A DNA stretch of 64,000 nt from Amycolatopsis alba DSM 44262. Its GTDB lineage: Bacteria; Actinomycetota; Actinomycetes; Mycobacteriales; Pseudonocardiaceae. Every line of letters begins with the position of its first letter. The stretch's first letter is position 1. A model generated the notes under the pieces. The model was not told the DNA's origin and searched no databases. It saw only the letters and a program-made list of their open reading frames with translations. A program made the position numbers and the translations under genes. The stretch lies in contig NZ_KB913032.1 in assembly GCF_000384215.1 (NCBI RefSeq), forward strand, positions 2,807,665 through 2,871,664, written 5' to 3'. Positions 54,789-63,543 of the stretch are shown here, in pieces.

Positions 54789-55830
54789 TGGCGCTTTCGG
54801 CCTCGGGCGCGACCTCCGGCTGGACCTCGGCGGTCTCGGGCACCTCGGCCACCGGGGCCTCGGACTCGTCGACGACCGTGGCTTCGGCGGTCTCAGCGGT
54901 GTCGGAAACCTCAGCGGTGTCGGCGGTCTCGGCGGTCGCAGTGACCTCGGCGACCTCGGTTTCGACGGCCTCGGGCTCGGCGGGCGCGGTCTCAGCGGTC
55001 TCGGTTTCGACGGCCTCGGGCTCGGAGGTCTCGGTCTCAGCAGTCTCGGTTTCGGCAGCTTCGGGCTCGGCGGGCGCGGCCTCGAAGTCCATCAGCGAGT
55101 CGTCGTAGACCAGTTCCGCCACCGGCACCGACGAGGTCACCTCGACCTCGATCTCGGAGTGCGCGCCGCAGCCGTACTCGATGTCGACGACGTGGCCGTC
55201 CGCCGGGGAGATGTCGTTGGTGCACGCGCCGAAGGCCGCGCTGAGCGACCCCGCGAGCGAAACGAAGAACCCGCAGCTCCCGCAGACGTCCGGCGCGCTG
55301 CGCGCCATGTCCGAACGCGGGCCGAATTCGCCGCTGTGCCAGCGAGCGGCGGCGTCGAGCCTGCCGTGCCGGGACAGCACGTGGACCCGGCCGAGACCGG
55401 TCTCCTTGGCGACCGCTTCGACCGCGGGATCGTCGGACTCCAGGTACGCCGGGGCGAGCCGCGGGTCGTCCTTCTCCACCGGGAAGATGTCGCCGACGCC
55501 GAGGTCACCCGCCTGGACGCGGCGATCCCACGGCACCCACGCCGGCGCGACGCGCGCGTCCGGGCCGGGGATGAGCACGACTTCGCTGACCGTGATCGGC
55601 TCGTCCTCGCCCGCGAGCGCGACGGTCACCGACCAGCGCCAGCCGCGATACCCCGTCACGGTGGCCTCGAAGAGGTGACTCGCGGAAACCGCGTCCTCTG
55701 AGTCCACGCCGACGTGCGCGCCGACCTGTTCGGCACCGGCGTCCTCCAGCACCGCCGCGCGGGCCAGATCGACCGCCTCGGCGAGTTTGCGCTGGATAGA
55801 GCCGTCGTCCAGGGTCAACAGCAGGGTCAT
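54778..55830 (-). CDS. DUF3027 protein with acidic repeat tail
   Basis: The 350-residue protein matches DUF3027: ATVTGYRGWRWSVTVALAGE, VPWDRRVQAGDLGVGDIFP and a Cys cluster PDVCGSCGFFVSLAGSLSAAFGACTN with a later YGCGAHSE that may bind zinc. From about residue 245 to the end it is low-complexity Glu/Thr/Ala repeat (TAETET, EPEAVETE). The start ATG at 55830 was chosen over one six codons upstream. It is coupled to the GHKL ATPase gene. Function unknown. Confidence 0.85.
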   Translation of the reverse strand: MTLLLTLDDGSIQRKLAEAVDLARAAVLEDAGAEQVGAHVGVDSEDAVSASHLFEATVTGYRGWRWSVTVALAGEDEPITVSEVVLIPGPDARVAPAWVPWDRRVQAGDLGVGDIFPVEKDDPRLAPAYLESDDPAVEAVAKETGLGRVHVLSRHGRLDAAARWHSGEFGPRSDMARSAPDVCGSCGFFVSLAGSLSAAFGACTNDISPADGHVVDIEYGCGAHSEIEVEVTSSVPVAELVYDDSLMDFEAAPAEPEAAETETAETETSEPEAVETETAETAPAEPEAVETEVAEVTATAETADTAEVSDTAETAEATVVDESEAPVAEVPETAEVQPEVAPEAESASEH

Positions 55831-55879
55831 GCCCCCATTCTGCCGCACGCGATATCGCGGTCCGTGTCAGGCTGTCCGC

Positions 55880-56647
55880 GTGCGCACGCTGATGACCGCC
55901 TCGCTCCTCCTCGCCGCCGTCCTCGGTGGCTGCGCCGCCGCGCCGGTGAGCGACGCGGCCCCGCCCGCGCCGGAGAAACTCAAGGTGCAAGTGCTCTCGA
56001 CACTCCCCCACGACCCTGCCGCCTTCACCCAGGGGCTCGAGTTCTCCGGCGAGACGCTGTACGAGGGGACCGGCCTGGTCGGGAAGTCTTCGATGCGGGC
56101 CGGGCCCGCGGGCGCGGCGCCGTCGGTCCGGCAGGAGCTGCCGGGGCTCTTCGGCGAGGGCATCACCGTGCTCGGGCCGACGGCCTGGCAGATCACCTGG
56201 CAGGACGGCGTCGCGATCGAACGCGACGCCAAGACCCTGGCTGAACGCAGGCGCGTGCCCTACACCGGCGAAGGCTGGGGCCTGTGCCACCGGGAGGGCA
56301 CCGGGCAGCTGGTGATGAGCGACGGCTCGGCGAAGCTGACCTTCCGCGACCCCGTGTCCTTCGCGCCGACGGGCAGCGTCGACGTCGGGCGCGACCAGCT
56401 GAACGAACTGGAGTGCGTCGGGGACTCGGTGTACGCGAACGTCTGGCAGACCGACCGGATCCTGCGGATCGACGCCGCGTCCGGGCGGGTCACCGGCGAG
56501 ATCGACGCTTCGGGGCTTCTCACTCCCGAGGAACGGGGTTCCGCCGACGTCCTCAACGGCATCGCGGCGGTGCCGGGGACCGGCGAATTCCTGATCACCG
56601 GCAAGCTCTGGCCCAAGATGTTCCGGGTGAAGTTCGTCGCGAATTAG
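55880..56647 (+). CDS. Glutaminyl-peptide cyclotransferase-like lipoprotein
   Basis: The 255-residue protein has a lipoprotein signal ending LGGC and the beta-propeller family Glu_cyclase_2: FTQGLEFSGETLYEGTGLVGKS, then EGWGLCHREGTGQLVMSDGS, QLNELECVGDSVYANVWQTD and DVLNGIAAVPGTGEFLITGK. Such enzymes form N-terminal pyroglutamate on peptides. GTG at 55880 is the likely start; an ATG at 55892 is possible. It is divergent from DUF3027 by 49 bases. Confidence 0.88.
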   Translation: MRTLMTASLLLAAVLGGCAAAPVSDAAPPAPEKLKVQVLSTLPHDPAAFTQGLEFSGETLYEGTGLVGKSSMRAGPAGAAPSVRQELPGLFGEGITVLGPTAWQITWQDGVAIERDAKTLAERRRVPYTGEGWGLCHREGTGQLVMSDGSAKLTFRDPVSFAPTGSVDVGRDQLNELECVGDSVYANVWQTDRILRIDAASGRVTGEIDASGLLTPEERGSADVLNGIAAVPGTGEFLITGKLWPKMFRVKFVAN

Positions 56648-56756
56648 GCCAAAACAGCGAAGCTTTGCTTCTCCTTTGAGGGTGGCGGCGGGGGCATGGA
56701 TGGAGAAAGCAGTGGTGAGCGCGCGAAGCGGGGCCCGCGTAAGGCAGGATTGACTG

Positions 56757-58691
56757 GTGGGAATCTTCGGCTCGAACTCTGGACCCGACGGCACGCGTTC
56801 CGGCCGATCGGGCAAGGAGCGCGGCCGCAAGAGCAAGCGGAAGTGGACGCCGGAGCCCGGCGCCGCCCAGGCACGCGGCTGGTCCGCGCCGCCGCCGACC
56901 AGGGTCGACCAGCAGCCGGTGCCCCCGCGCGCGGCCCGTCCCCAGCCCCAGCCTCAACCCCAGTACCAGCCGCATCCGGCCGGGCCGACCGCCGACGAGG
57001 CGCGCACCGGCGCGATCCCGATGGGCCACCACCAGCCCCCGCCGCCGCCCCGGCCACCGCAAACGCCTCCTCGTGGCGCGCGGCCGTACCCGGATCCTTC
57101 GCAGCGGCAGACCGAGCCAGTCCGGCGTCGTCCGGGCGGGTTCTACGACGACCAGCCGCCCGGCAGCGGCGAGTACGAGCACTACGACACCGGCGGCTAC
57201 GCGGGCGAACCGCGTGAAGTGCCCGAGCCCGAGCACGAGAATCCGACGACCGCGGTCCCGCCGCGGGCGGGCTCCCTGCCGAAGATGCCGAAGAAGATCA
57301 CGGTCACCCGTGTCGCGGCGATGCGCAGCCGTCAGCTCACCGGGCAGGCCGTCGGCGCGTTCCAGCGCGCGACGAAGGCGGACGGAGCCGACAAATCGGG
57401 CCTGACTTCGCTGACGTACGCGGTGATGCTGAACTACGCCAGCGACGCCGCGATGGCGATCGCGCTGGCCAACACGCTGTTCTTCGCCGCCACCAGCGGG
57501 GAGAGCAAGGGCAAGGTCGCGCTCTACCTGCTCATCACGATCGCCCCGTTCGCGCTGGTCGCGCCGGTGATCGGCCCGGCGCTGGACAAGATCCAGCGCG
57601 GCCGCAGGCTCGCGATGTGCGTGTCCTCGGCGGGGCAGGCGCTGATGGCCGTCGTGATGGCGCTGCACTTCGACGACTGGCTCCTGTACCCGGCGGCGCT
57701 GGGCATGATGGTGCTGTCGAAGTCGTTCACCGTGCTCAAATCGGCGGTGACCCCGCGCGTGCTGCCGCCCGAGATCACCCTTTCGAAGACGAACGCCCGG
57801 CTCACCGTGTTCGGCCTGGTCGCGGCCGGCGCGTTCGGCGCGCTGGCGAGCGGGTTCAACGCGCTGTGGGGTTCGCAGGGCGCGCTGTGGTTCACCATGG
57901 TGATCTGCGTCGCCGCGGCGGTGCAGTCGATGCGGATCCCGTCCTGGGTCGAGAAGACCGAGGGCGAGGTGCCTGCCTCGCTGTCCGCGCATCCGGAGCG
58001 CCGGGTCAAGAAACAGCGTCAGCCGATGGGACGGCATATCGTCGTCTCGCTGTGGGGCAACGGGTCCGTCCGGGTGCTGACCGGGTTCCTGATGATGTTC
58101 TCCGCGTTCGCGGTGAAGGCGCAGACCGAGGGCAGCGGGCAGAGCCCGTTCAACCAACTGCTGCTGCTCGGCATCATCGGCGCCGCGGCCGGGGCTGGCG
58201 GGTTCCTCGGGAACGCGCTGGGTTCGCGGCTGCACTTCGGCAAACCGGATCAAGTGATCTTGGCCTGCGTCGGGGCCTGCCTCGGCATGTCGGTCATCGC
58301 CACCGTGGCGGCCGGGCTGGCGACGGCGGCGATCGTCGCGCTCGTCGGCGCGACCGCGAGCGCGCTGGCGAAGATCAGCCTCGACGCCGTCATCCAGGAA
58401 GACCTGCCGGAAGAGTCGCGCGCGTCGGCGTTCGGCCGGTCGGAGACCGTGTTGCAGATGTGCTGGTGCTTCGGCGGCGCCGTCGGCCTGCTGCTGCCGC
58501 CGACGTACTGGATCGGGTTCCTGGTGCTGTCGATCCTGCTGGCCGTCGGGTTCACGCAGACGTTCATGGTCCGGCGCGGCACTTCGCTGGTCCCCGGCCT
58601 CGGCGGCGACCGGCCGCTGCGCCCGGAGCCGACCAGCGAATCGCCCATCCCGTCGGAGGCCGGTGACTCCCGGTGGCGGCCGGGCTCGTAA
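56757..58691 (+). CDS. MFS-like membrane protein with long proline-rich N-terminus
   Basis: The 644-residue protein begins with about 185 hydrophilic residues rich in Pro, Arg and Gln (PRAARPQPQPQPQYQPHP-type), then TVTRVAAMRSRQLTGQAVGA and about eleven or twelve helices of the MFS type with a cytoplasmic loop at about 400-425. It corresponds to the Rv0876c-type protein as I recall. A GTG at 56757 is the chosen start. The DUF2771 lipoprotein gene follows ten bases later, so they share an operon. The substrate is unknown. Confidence 0.82.
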   Translation: MGIFGSNSGPDGTRSGRSGKERGRKSKRKWTPEPGAAQARGWSAPPPTRVDQQPVPPRAARPQPQPQPQYQPHPAGPTADEARTGAIPMGHHQPPPPPRPPQTPPRGARPYPDPSQRQTEPVRRRPGGFYDDQPPGSGEYEHYDTGGYAGEPREVPEPEHENPTTAVPPRAGSLPKMPKKITVTRVAAMRSRQLTGQAVGAFQRATKADGADKSGLTSLTYAVMLNYASDAAMAIALANTLFFAATSGESKGKVALYLLITIAPFALVAPVIGPALDKIQRGRRLAMCVSSAGQALMAVVMALHFDDWLLYPAALGMMVLSKSFTVLKSAVTPRVLPPEITLSKTNARLTVFGLVAAGAFGALASGFNALWGSQGALWFTMVICVAAAVQSMRIPSWVEKTEGEVPASLSAHPERRVKKQRQPMGRHIVVSLWGNGSVRVLTGFLMMFSAFAVKAQTEGSGQSPFNQLLLLGIIGAAAGAGGFLGNALGSRLHFGKPDQVILACVGACLGMSVIATVAAGLATAAIVALVGATASALAKISLDAVIQEDLPEESRASAFGRSETVLQMCWCFGGAVGLLLPPTYWIGFLVLSILLAVGFTQTFMVRRGTSLVPGLGGDRPLRPEPTSESPIPSEAGDSRWRPGS

Positions 58692-58701
58692 TCTGCACCG
58701 T

Positions 58702-59184
58702 ATGCGGCGACTTCGTATTTTGGCCCTGCTCGCGGCGGGTGGTTTCGTGGTGGCCGGTTGCTCGGCCCCCGGCCCCGAAGAGGTGACCTTCTTCGCCGAC
58801 GGGAAGACGGTGAACGTCGCCCCGCTGGCGTCCTGCGACGTCAAGAGCGCCCAGTGCACCACCAGGCCCGACGCCGCGGGCAAGCTGCGCGTCCGGCCGG
58901 GGAAGCCGGTGCAGATCTCCGTGCCGAGCGGGATCGCGGAAACGCCGTGGAAGGTCACGGTGCAGTACGTGAACGCCCAGGGTGAGCCGCAGGAGCTGAA
59001 GCAGGACATCATCACGTCGCTGGACCGGTTCGCCTACACCGTGACGACGCCCCGGCCTGACGACCAGATCCTCGTCGTCGAGGTCGCGCAGGCCTCGGTG
59101 ATCAGCCAGACCGGGCGTCCGGAAGACGCGGAGGCCGTCACGACGGCGATCTGGTCGCTGCAGGTCGAGTCCCCGGCCGCCTGA
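58702..59184 (+). CDS. DUF2771-like lipoprotein
   Basis: The 160-residue lipoprotein has signal RRLRILALLAAGGFVVAGC and then two external cysteines (LASCDVKSAQC) and beta-rich sequence (KVTVQYVNAQGEPQE, YTVTTPRPDDQILVVEVAQA). It matches my memory of DUF2771, found downstream of the MFS-like gene. The start is ATG at 58702; a longer reading has no signal peptide. Role unknown. Confidence 0.8.
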   Translation: MRRLRILALLAAGGFVVAGCSAPGPEEVTFFADGKTVNVAPLASCDVKSAQCTTRPDAAGKLRVRPGKPVQISVPSGIAETPWKVTVQYVNAQGEPQELKQDIITSLDRFAYTVTTPRPDDQILVVEVAQASVISQTGRPEDAEAVTTAIWSLQVESPAA

Positions 59185-59205
59185 GCCTCACCCGCGCGCT
59201 GCCGA

Positions 59206-59592
59206 TCAGGGATCGAGGTCCCTGGCGACGGCGCGCATGATCTCGGCGATCTGCTTGGTGTTCTTCCGGTCCGGGTAGCGGTTGCGCCGCAGATCCGGCT
59301 GCACCTTGAGCTCGAGCAGCTTGATCATGTCCTCGATGAGCCCGTGCAGCTCCTCGGCGGGACGGCGGCGCGCCTCGGCGACCGAGGGCGGCGGGTCCAG
59401 CAGCCGGACGGAGAGCGCCTGCGGGCCGCGACGGCCGTCGGCGACACCGAACTCGAGGCGCTGGCCCGCCTTGAGCCCTTCGACGCCCTGCGGCAGCGCG
59501 GCTTTACGGATGTAGACGTCGGCGCCCCCATCCTGGGTGACGAAACCGAAACCCTTCTCCGCGTCGTACCACTTGACCTTGCCGGTCGGCAC
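59206..59592 (-). CDS. cspB: Cold-shock domain protein with C-terminal extension
   Basis: The 128-residue protein has a cold-shock domain ([23 protein letters not shown]1 GFGFV and RNP2-like VYIRK) followed by a helical extension ([20 protein letters not shown], then [20 protein letters not shown]) typical of the mycobacterial CspB group and absent from short CspA. It binds single-stranded nucleic acid. I chose GTG at 59592, where the family sequence begins; TTG or GTG 9-12 bases upstream are alternatives. Confidence 0.9.
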   Translation of the reverse strand: MPTGKVKWYDAEKGFGFVTQDGGADVYIRKAALPQGVEGLKAGQRLEFGVADGRRGPQALSVRLLDPPPSVAEARRRPAEELHGLIEDMIKLLELKVQPDLRRNRYPDRKNTKQIAEIMRAVARDLDP

Positions 59593-59724
59593 TTTCCTCA
59601 CCAATCCTTCGCTGTCCTGCTCACGACGAACGCGCCCAGGGGCGTACCCAGGGCGCGCGTCCCATAAGCGTATCTCGACACATGCCCTGCGGAGAAGCGG
59701 ATACCGGCGGATACCCTCTGCTCC

Positions 59725-59970
59725 ATGGAGACCGCAGTTAAGGAGGCCGCTATGGCCGTCCCCGAAAAGCCCGGCAAACCGATCCTGATGCGCGTGGGCA
59801 TCGGCCTGTTCGCGCTGGGCATGCTCGCCGTCACGGCGGTGTTCGTGCTGTTCGCCGCCGGTCTGGAGAACCTGCCGGTGTGGCTGTCCGCCGCGGCGGG
59901 GGTCGTCACTCCGCTCGGGCTGGCCCTCGGCCTGATCGCCCTGGTTCGCGAAGCCCGTCGAAAGAGCTGA
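59725..59970 (+). CDS. Small two-helix membrane protein
   Basis: The 81-residue protein has two helices ([20 protein letters not shown] and [20 protein letters not shown]) joined by a short loop, with a basic tail REARRKS. It overlaps the opposing HAD phosphatase gene by 65 bases at its 3' end. I do not recognise a family. Confidence 0.65.
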   Translation: METAVKEAAMAVPEKPGKPILMRVGIGLFALGMLAVTAVFVLFAAGLENLPVWLSAAAGVVTPLGLALGLIALVREARRKS

Positions 59971-60559
59971 ACCACGCGGGGAACTCGGTCAGCGAGTCGA
60001 ACACCACGTCGGCCCCTTCCGCGAGCAGCTCGGCCCTGGTGCACGGGCCCGTCGTGACCCCGACCGGTACCGCGCCCGCCGCCAGCGCGCCGCGGACGTC
60101 GCCGAGGTGGTCCCCGACGTAGACACCGGCGCCGTGCTCGGTGAGCGCGGCGGCCTTCTCCGTCGACCACAGCTCCCCGACCAGGACGTCGACCTCGAGG
60201 CCGAGGGCGTCCAGGTGGAGTTTCGCGTTGGGCGCGTACTTGCCGGTGACGACGACCGTGCGCCCGCCTGCTTCGCGGACCGCGTGCAGCGCTTCGGCCG
60301 CCCCCGGCAGCGCGACCGTGACCGGCACGACGGTCTCCGGGTACATCGCGCGGAACCGCGTGACCAGCTCCGGGATGCGCTCCTCCGGCGCCCCGAAGCC
60401 GCGCAGGCTGGCGTCGAGTGGCGGGCCGAGGTTGGCCGCGAAGAACTCGCCGTCCAGCGGCAGGCCGGATTCCGCGCCGAGCGCGTTCATCACCGCGACC
60501 ATGCCCGGCCGCGGATCGATCAAGGTCATGTCGAGGTCGAACCCCACGGTGATGCCCAC
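59906..60559 (-). CDS. HAD-family hydrolase
   Basis: The 217-residue enzyme has HAD motif [10 protein letters not shown] (Asp8 nucleophile, Asp10), motif [11 protein letters not shown], a conserved lysine in [10 protein letters not shown] and motif [12 protein letters not shown]. It probably dephosphorylates a small metabolite such as phosphoglycolate. Its C-terminal 21 codons overlap the convergent small membrane protein gene; that tail is proline- and arginine-rich and may not be native. Confidence 0.85.
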   Translation of the reverse strand: MGITVGFDLDMTLIDPRPGMVAVMNALGAESGLPLDGEFFAANLGPPLDASLRGFGAPEERIPELVTRFRAMYPETVVPVTVALPGAAEALHAVREAGGRTVVVTGKYAPNAKLHLDALGLEVDVLVGELWSTEKAAALTEHGAGVYVGDHLGDVRGALAAGAVPVGVTTGPCTRAELLAEGADVVFDSLTEFPAWFSSFDGLREPGRSGRGPARAE

Positions 60560-60619
60560 CCCGTCACGGTAGCCGCCACCACCGACTGATTTACACGGGA
60601 CAGGTACTCGTCAACTCCT

Positions 60620-60644
60620 TTGACATGGGCGCGATCTGTGTCAA
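60620..60644. promoter_or_regulatory. Inverted repeat TTGACA-N13-TGTCAA before tetR
   Basis: Two 6-base half sites in opposite sense lie 10-34 bases upstream of the TetR start. They could form a promoter -35 plus an operator for autoregulation by that TetR. Confidence 0.45.
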
Positions 60645-60653
60645 GCTGGAAAT

Positions 60654-61265
60654 GTGGGCGAGATCACGAGCTTCTCCGATCGGACCAAGGCCTCTCTGCG
60701 AGAGGCACTACTCGACGCCGCCACGGAACTGCTCGCCGAGCGCGGCTTCACGGCACTGCGGATGGCGGACGTCGCCGCGCGCGCCGGGGTGAGCAGGCAG
60801 ACCGTCTACAACGAGTTCGGGAACAAGGCCGCGCTCGCCGAGGCCGTTGTCCTCCGGACGACTTCGGAGTTCCTGGAAGGCATCCGGCAGCGCGTCGAAC
60901 ACGCGCGGCACCTGCTCGACGGCATCCGCGAGGCCGTCGTCTACACGATCGAGCACGCACGGGAGAACAGGCTGGTCGCCGCCGCGCTGGGGACCGGAAC
61001 CGGTGAAGACCTCCTGCCGTTGCTCACCACCAAGGGCGAACCGATCCTGACCGCGGCCACCGAGGTCGCGGCCGGGCAGTACCGCGAGTTCGAGCCGTCG
61101 CTCTCACCGGAGTCCGCCGCGCTGCTGGCGGAGACCGTCGTGCGGCTTTCCCTGTCCCATCTCGTCATGCCGACCCATTCGGCCGACGAGGCGGCGACCT
61201 CGGTCGTCGCCGTGCTGGCGCCGTCCATCCAGGCGCTGACCACCGATTCGAAGGAGCCGTCATGA
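60654..61265 (+). CDS. TetR-family regulator of R2-like oxidase
   Basis: The 203-residue regulator has the helix-turn-helix [20 protein letters not shown] plus [13 protein letters not shown] (about 33-65). GTG start at 60654. Its stop overlaps the R2-like oxidase ATG by four bases, the same pairing as Rv0232-Rv0233 in Mycobacterium tuberculosis as I remember, so it most likely controls that oxidase. The C-terminal part is helical with many Ala/Leu, typical of a lipid-like ligand pocket. Confidence 0.88.
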   Translation: MGEITSFSDRTKASLREALLDAATELLAERGFTALRMADVAARAGVSRQTVYNEFGNKAALAEAVVLRTTSEFLEGIRQRVEHARHLLDGIREAVVYTIEHARENRLVAAALGTGTGEDLLPLLTTKGEPILTAATEVAAGQYREFEPSLSPESAALLAETVVRLSLSHLVMPTHSADEAATSVVAVLAPSIQALTTDSKEPS

Positions 61266-62233
61266 CCGACACGCTTTCCGAGCTGCGGACCGGTTTCTCC
61301 TCGTTGCGCAAGGGCGGGCTGAACTGGGACTCGTTCCCGCTGCGACTGTTCGTCAAGGGCAACAAGAAGTTCTGGAACCCCGCCGACATCGACTTCTCCC
61401 GTGAACGCGAGGGCTGGGAGACCCTCAACCCGGACCAGCAGCGGTCGGCGACGTATCTGGTGGCGCAGTTCATCGCGGGCGAAGAGGCGGTCACCGAAGA
61501 CATCCAGCCGTTCATGCGGGCGATGTCCGCGACGGGCCGCTTCGGCGACGAGATGTACCTGACGCAGTTCTGTTTCGAAGAGGCCAAGCACACCGAGGTG
61601 TTCCGCCGCTGGATGGACGCCGTCGGGCTGACCGGGGATCTGCATCCGTATGTCGCGGAGAATCCGCACTACCGCAAGCTTTTCTACGAGGAACTGCCAC
61701 AATCGCTGCGCGCGCTGGAGGAGGATCCCAGTCCGCTCAACCAGATCCGCGCGAGCGTCACCTACAACCACGTCATCGAAGGCAGTCTCGCGCTGACCGG
61801 GTACTACTCGTGGCAGCTGATCTGCACACAGCACGACATCCTGCCGGGGATGCAGGAACTGGTGCGCCGCATCGGCGACGACGAACGCCGTCACATGGCC
61901 TGGGGCACCTTCACCTGCCGCCGTCACGTCGCCGCGGACGACTCGCTGTGGGACGCGGTGCAGCAGCGGATGGGCGAACTGCTTCCCCACGCGCTCAACA
62001 TGATCCAGTGGGTGCAGGACCAGTTCGACGAGGTCCCGTTCGACACCGATCCGCAGGAGATCCTCCAGTACGCGGCGGACCGGGCGCAGCGCCGCCTCGG
62101 CGCGATCGAGTCCGCGCGCGGGATGCCGGTGGAGCAGATCGACCTCGACTACTCGCCGGAGAACCTCGAAGAGACCTTCGGCGAAGAAGACGCGAAGGCG
62201 ATCGCCGCGGCTGCCGCCAACACCGCGGCCTGA
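61262..62233 (+). CDS. R2-like ligand-binding oxidase (R2lox)
   Basis: The 323-residue ferritin-like protein is annotated in many genomes as ribonucleotide reductase beta chain but belongs to the R2lox group. All ligands of the Mn/Fe site are present with a constant +6 offset from the M. tuberculosis protein: Glu74, Glu107, His110, Glu173, Glu208, His211. The Val77-Tyr168 pair that forms the ether cross-link is conserved too. The group binds a fatty-acid-like ligand and may oxidise it. Co-transcribed with the upstream TetR. Confidence 0.92.
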   Translation: MTDTLSELRTGFSSLRKGGLNWDSFPLRLFVKGNKKFWNPADIDFSREREGWETLNPDQQRSATYLVAQFIAGEEAVTEDIQPFMRAMSATGRFGDEMYLTQFCFEEAKHTEVFRRWMDAVGLTGDLHPYVAENPHYRKLFYEELPQSLRALEEDPSPLNQIRASVTYNHVIEGSLALTGYYSWQLICTQHDILPGMQELVRRIGDDERRHMAWGTFTCRRHVAADDSLWDAVQQRMGELLPHALNMIQWVQDQFDEVPFDTDPQEILQYAADRAQRRLGAIESARGMPVEQIDLDYSPENLEETFGEEDAKAIAAAAANTAA

Positions 62234-62237
62234 CATG

Positions 62238-62288
62238 CCGTGAAGGCCTCCTTCCCTACTCTGAGGGTAGGGAAGGAGGCCTTCACGG
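62238..62288. terminator. Palindromic repeat, GAAGGCCTCCTTCCC family, copy 2
   Basis: Perfect 22-bp arms (62238-62259 and 62267-62288) with a 7-base loop, between convergent R2lox and the HAF-repeat gene. Same family as 27310-27360; here it lies outside coding sequence. Confidence 0.85.
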
Positions 62289-62290
62289 AC

Positions 62291-63442
62291 TTACCTGGCA
62301 GGCCAGTAGACGGCGTGCCAGCGGCCGTACTCGTTGTAGGACATACCGATGATCGTCCCGTTCGCCCCGACGCGGGTCGCGGTGCTGTAGTCGCCGCCCG
62401 GCAACGTGCCGAGGACCGTTCGCGTGCCACGGGCGTCCCACTTGGTCGCGATGTTGTTCTCCAGCCCGACGACCGTCCCGGCGCGATCGACGTCGTTGCC
62501 CATGCCGCGCGCCGTCGAAAGCACCGTCCGGGCGCCCGCCCGGTTCCACCTGGCCGGGCTGTCCGTGCCGAAGACCAGATAGCCGCCACCGGCGACCACT
62601 CCGGCGTCGTTGACCGCGTTCGCCCAGGCAGCGTCCCGCTCCGGCCAGTCGAGCCACGTCATCCGCCCGTCGCGTTCCCAGCGCACGGGTTTCTGTTCCC
62701 CGGCGGAATCGGCGGCGCTCCCGACGATCACGCCGGACTCGTTCATGTCCGTCCCGGTGCTGCCGGGATTGCCCGGCGAGAGGTCGGTGATGGCGCCGGA
62801 CACGTTCCAGCGCACGACGTGGTTGCGCCCCTCGGCGTCCTGCGCCGTCCCGCCGACGGTCCGGCCGTCCTCGGTGATCCACCGCGCGTCGCTGTACCTG
62901 CCGCCCGGCAGCCCGCCGAGATCCACCACCTTGCCGTCCGGGTTCCACCGCACGGCGTGCGTCGTCCCGTCCGCCGCCGTCGCGGCGCCGACGACGACCC
63001 CGCGTTCGGTGATCGCGTTCGCGGCCGCGTAGTCCCCGCCCGCCAGGTACGGCAGCGCGGTGACCGTGTTGTCGGGCGCCCAGGCGACCGCGGCCCGATG
63101 CCAGGCGGCGTCCTTGTCCGCCCAGCCGACCGCGACGCCCCGGTCGTTGATGTCGACCGCCTTGCCCTGTTCGCCGCCGAGAGTGGGCAACGCGGTGATC
63201 CCGCCCCGCGCGTCCCATTTCGCCGGGTGGTCCTTGATCTGCGGTTCGAGCGGTGTCGACGAACCGACCATGACGCCGGCGCCGTTGATCGCGAGGACCT
63301 GGCTGAACGTGTCTCCCGGCAGGGTGCCGAGGTCGGCCGGGCCCGCCGCGGTACTCGCCTCGGCGGTCCCGGACACGATCAGCGGCAGGGCGGCCAGTGA
63401 GACTCCCAGGGCGACAACACTTCTGCTTCGCTTGAGTGACAT
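62291..63442 (-). CDS. Secreted HAF-repeat protein
   Basis: The 383-residue exported protein has a signal peptide (ALGVSLAALPLIVSGTAEAS) and repeated units of about 45 residues with LGTLPGGDYSxAxxIN...GxVVG...W, the HAF (extracellular, beta-propeller-like) pattern. At least six units can be seen. The function of such proteins is unknown. ATG at 63442 was chosen since the signal peptide begins there. Confidence 0.82.
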   Translation of the reverse strand: MSLKRSRSVVALGVSLAALPLIVSGTAEASTAAGPADLGTLPGDTFSQVLAINGAGVMVGSSTPLEPQIKDHPAKWDARGGITALPTLGGEQGKAVDINDRGVAVGWADKDAAWHRAAVAWAPDNTVTALPYLAGGDYAAANAITERGVVVGAATAADGTTHAVRWNPDGKVVDLGGLPGGRYSDARWITEDGRTVGGTAQDAEGRNHVVRWNVSGAITDLSPGNPGSTGTDMNESGVIVGSAADSAGEQKPVRWERDGRMTWLDWPERDAAWANAVNDAGVVAGGGYLVFGTDSPARWNRAGARTVLSTARGMGNDVDRAGTVVGLENNIATKWDARGTRTVLGTLPGGDYSTATRVGANGTIIGMSYNEYGRWHAVYWPAR

Positions 63443-63543
63443 GTCTTTCTCCCCTTCGCGGCGGTTCGGATCCACCGCGAAGGGAACACGCCCGGCAACT
63501 GTGACAGGTTGCCCCAAAGTGTCAACTCAGGACGAAAGCACGG

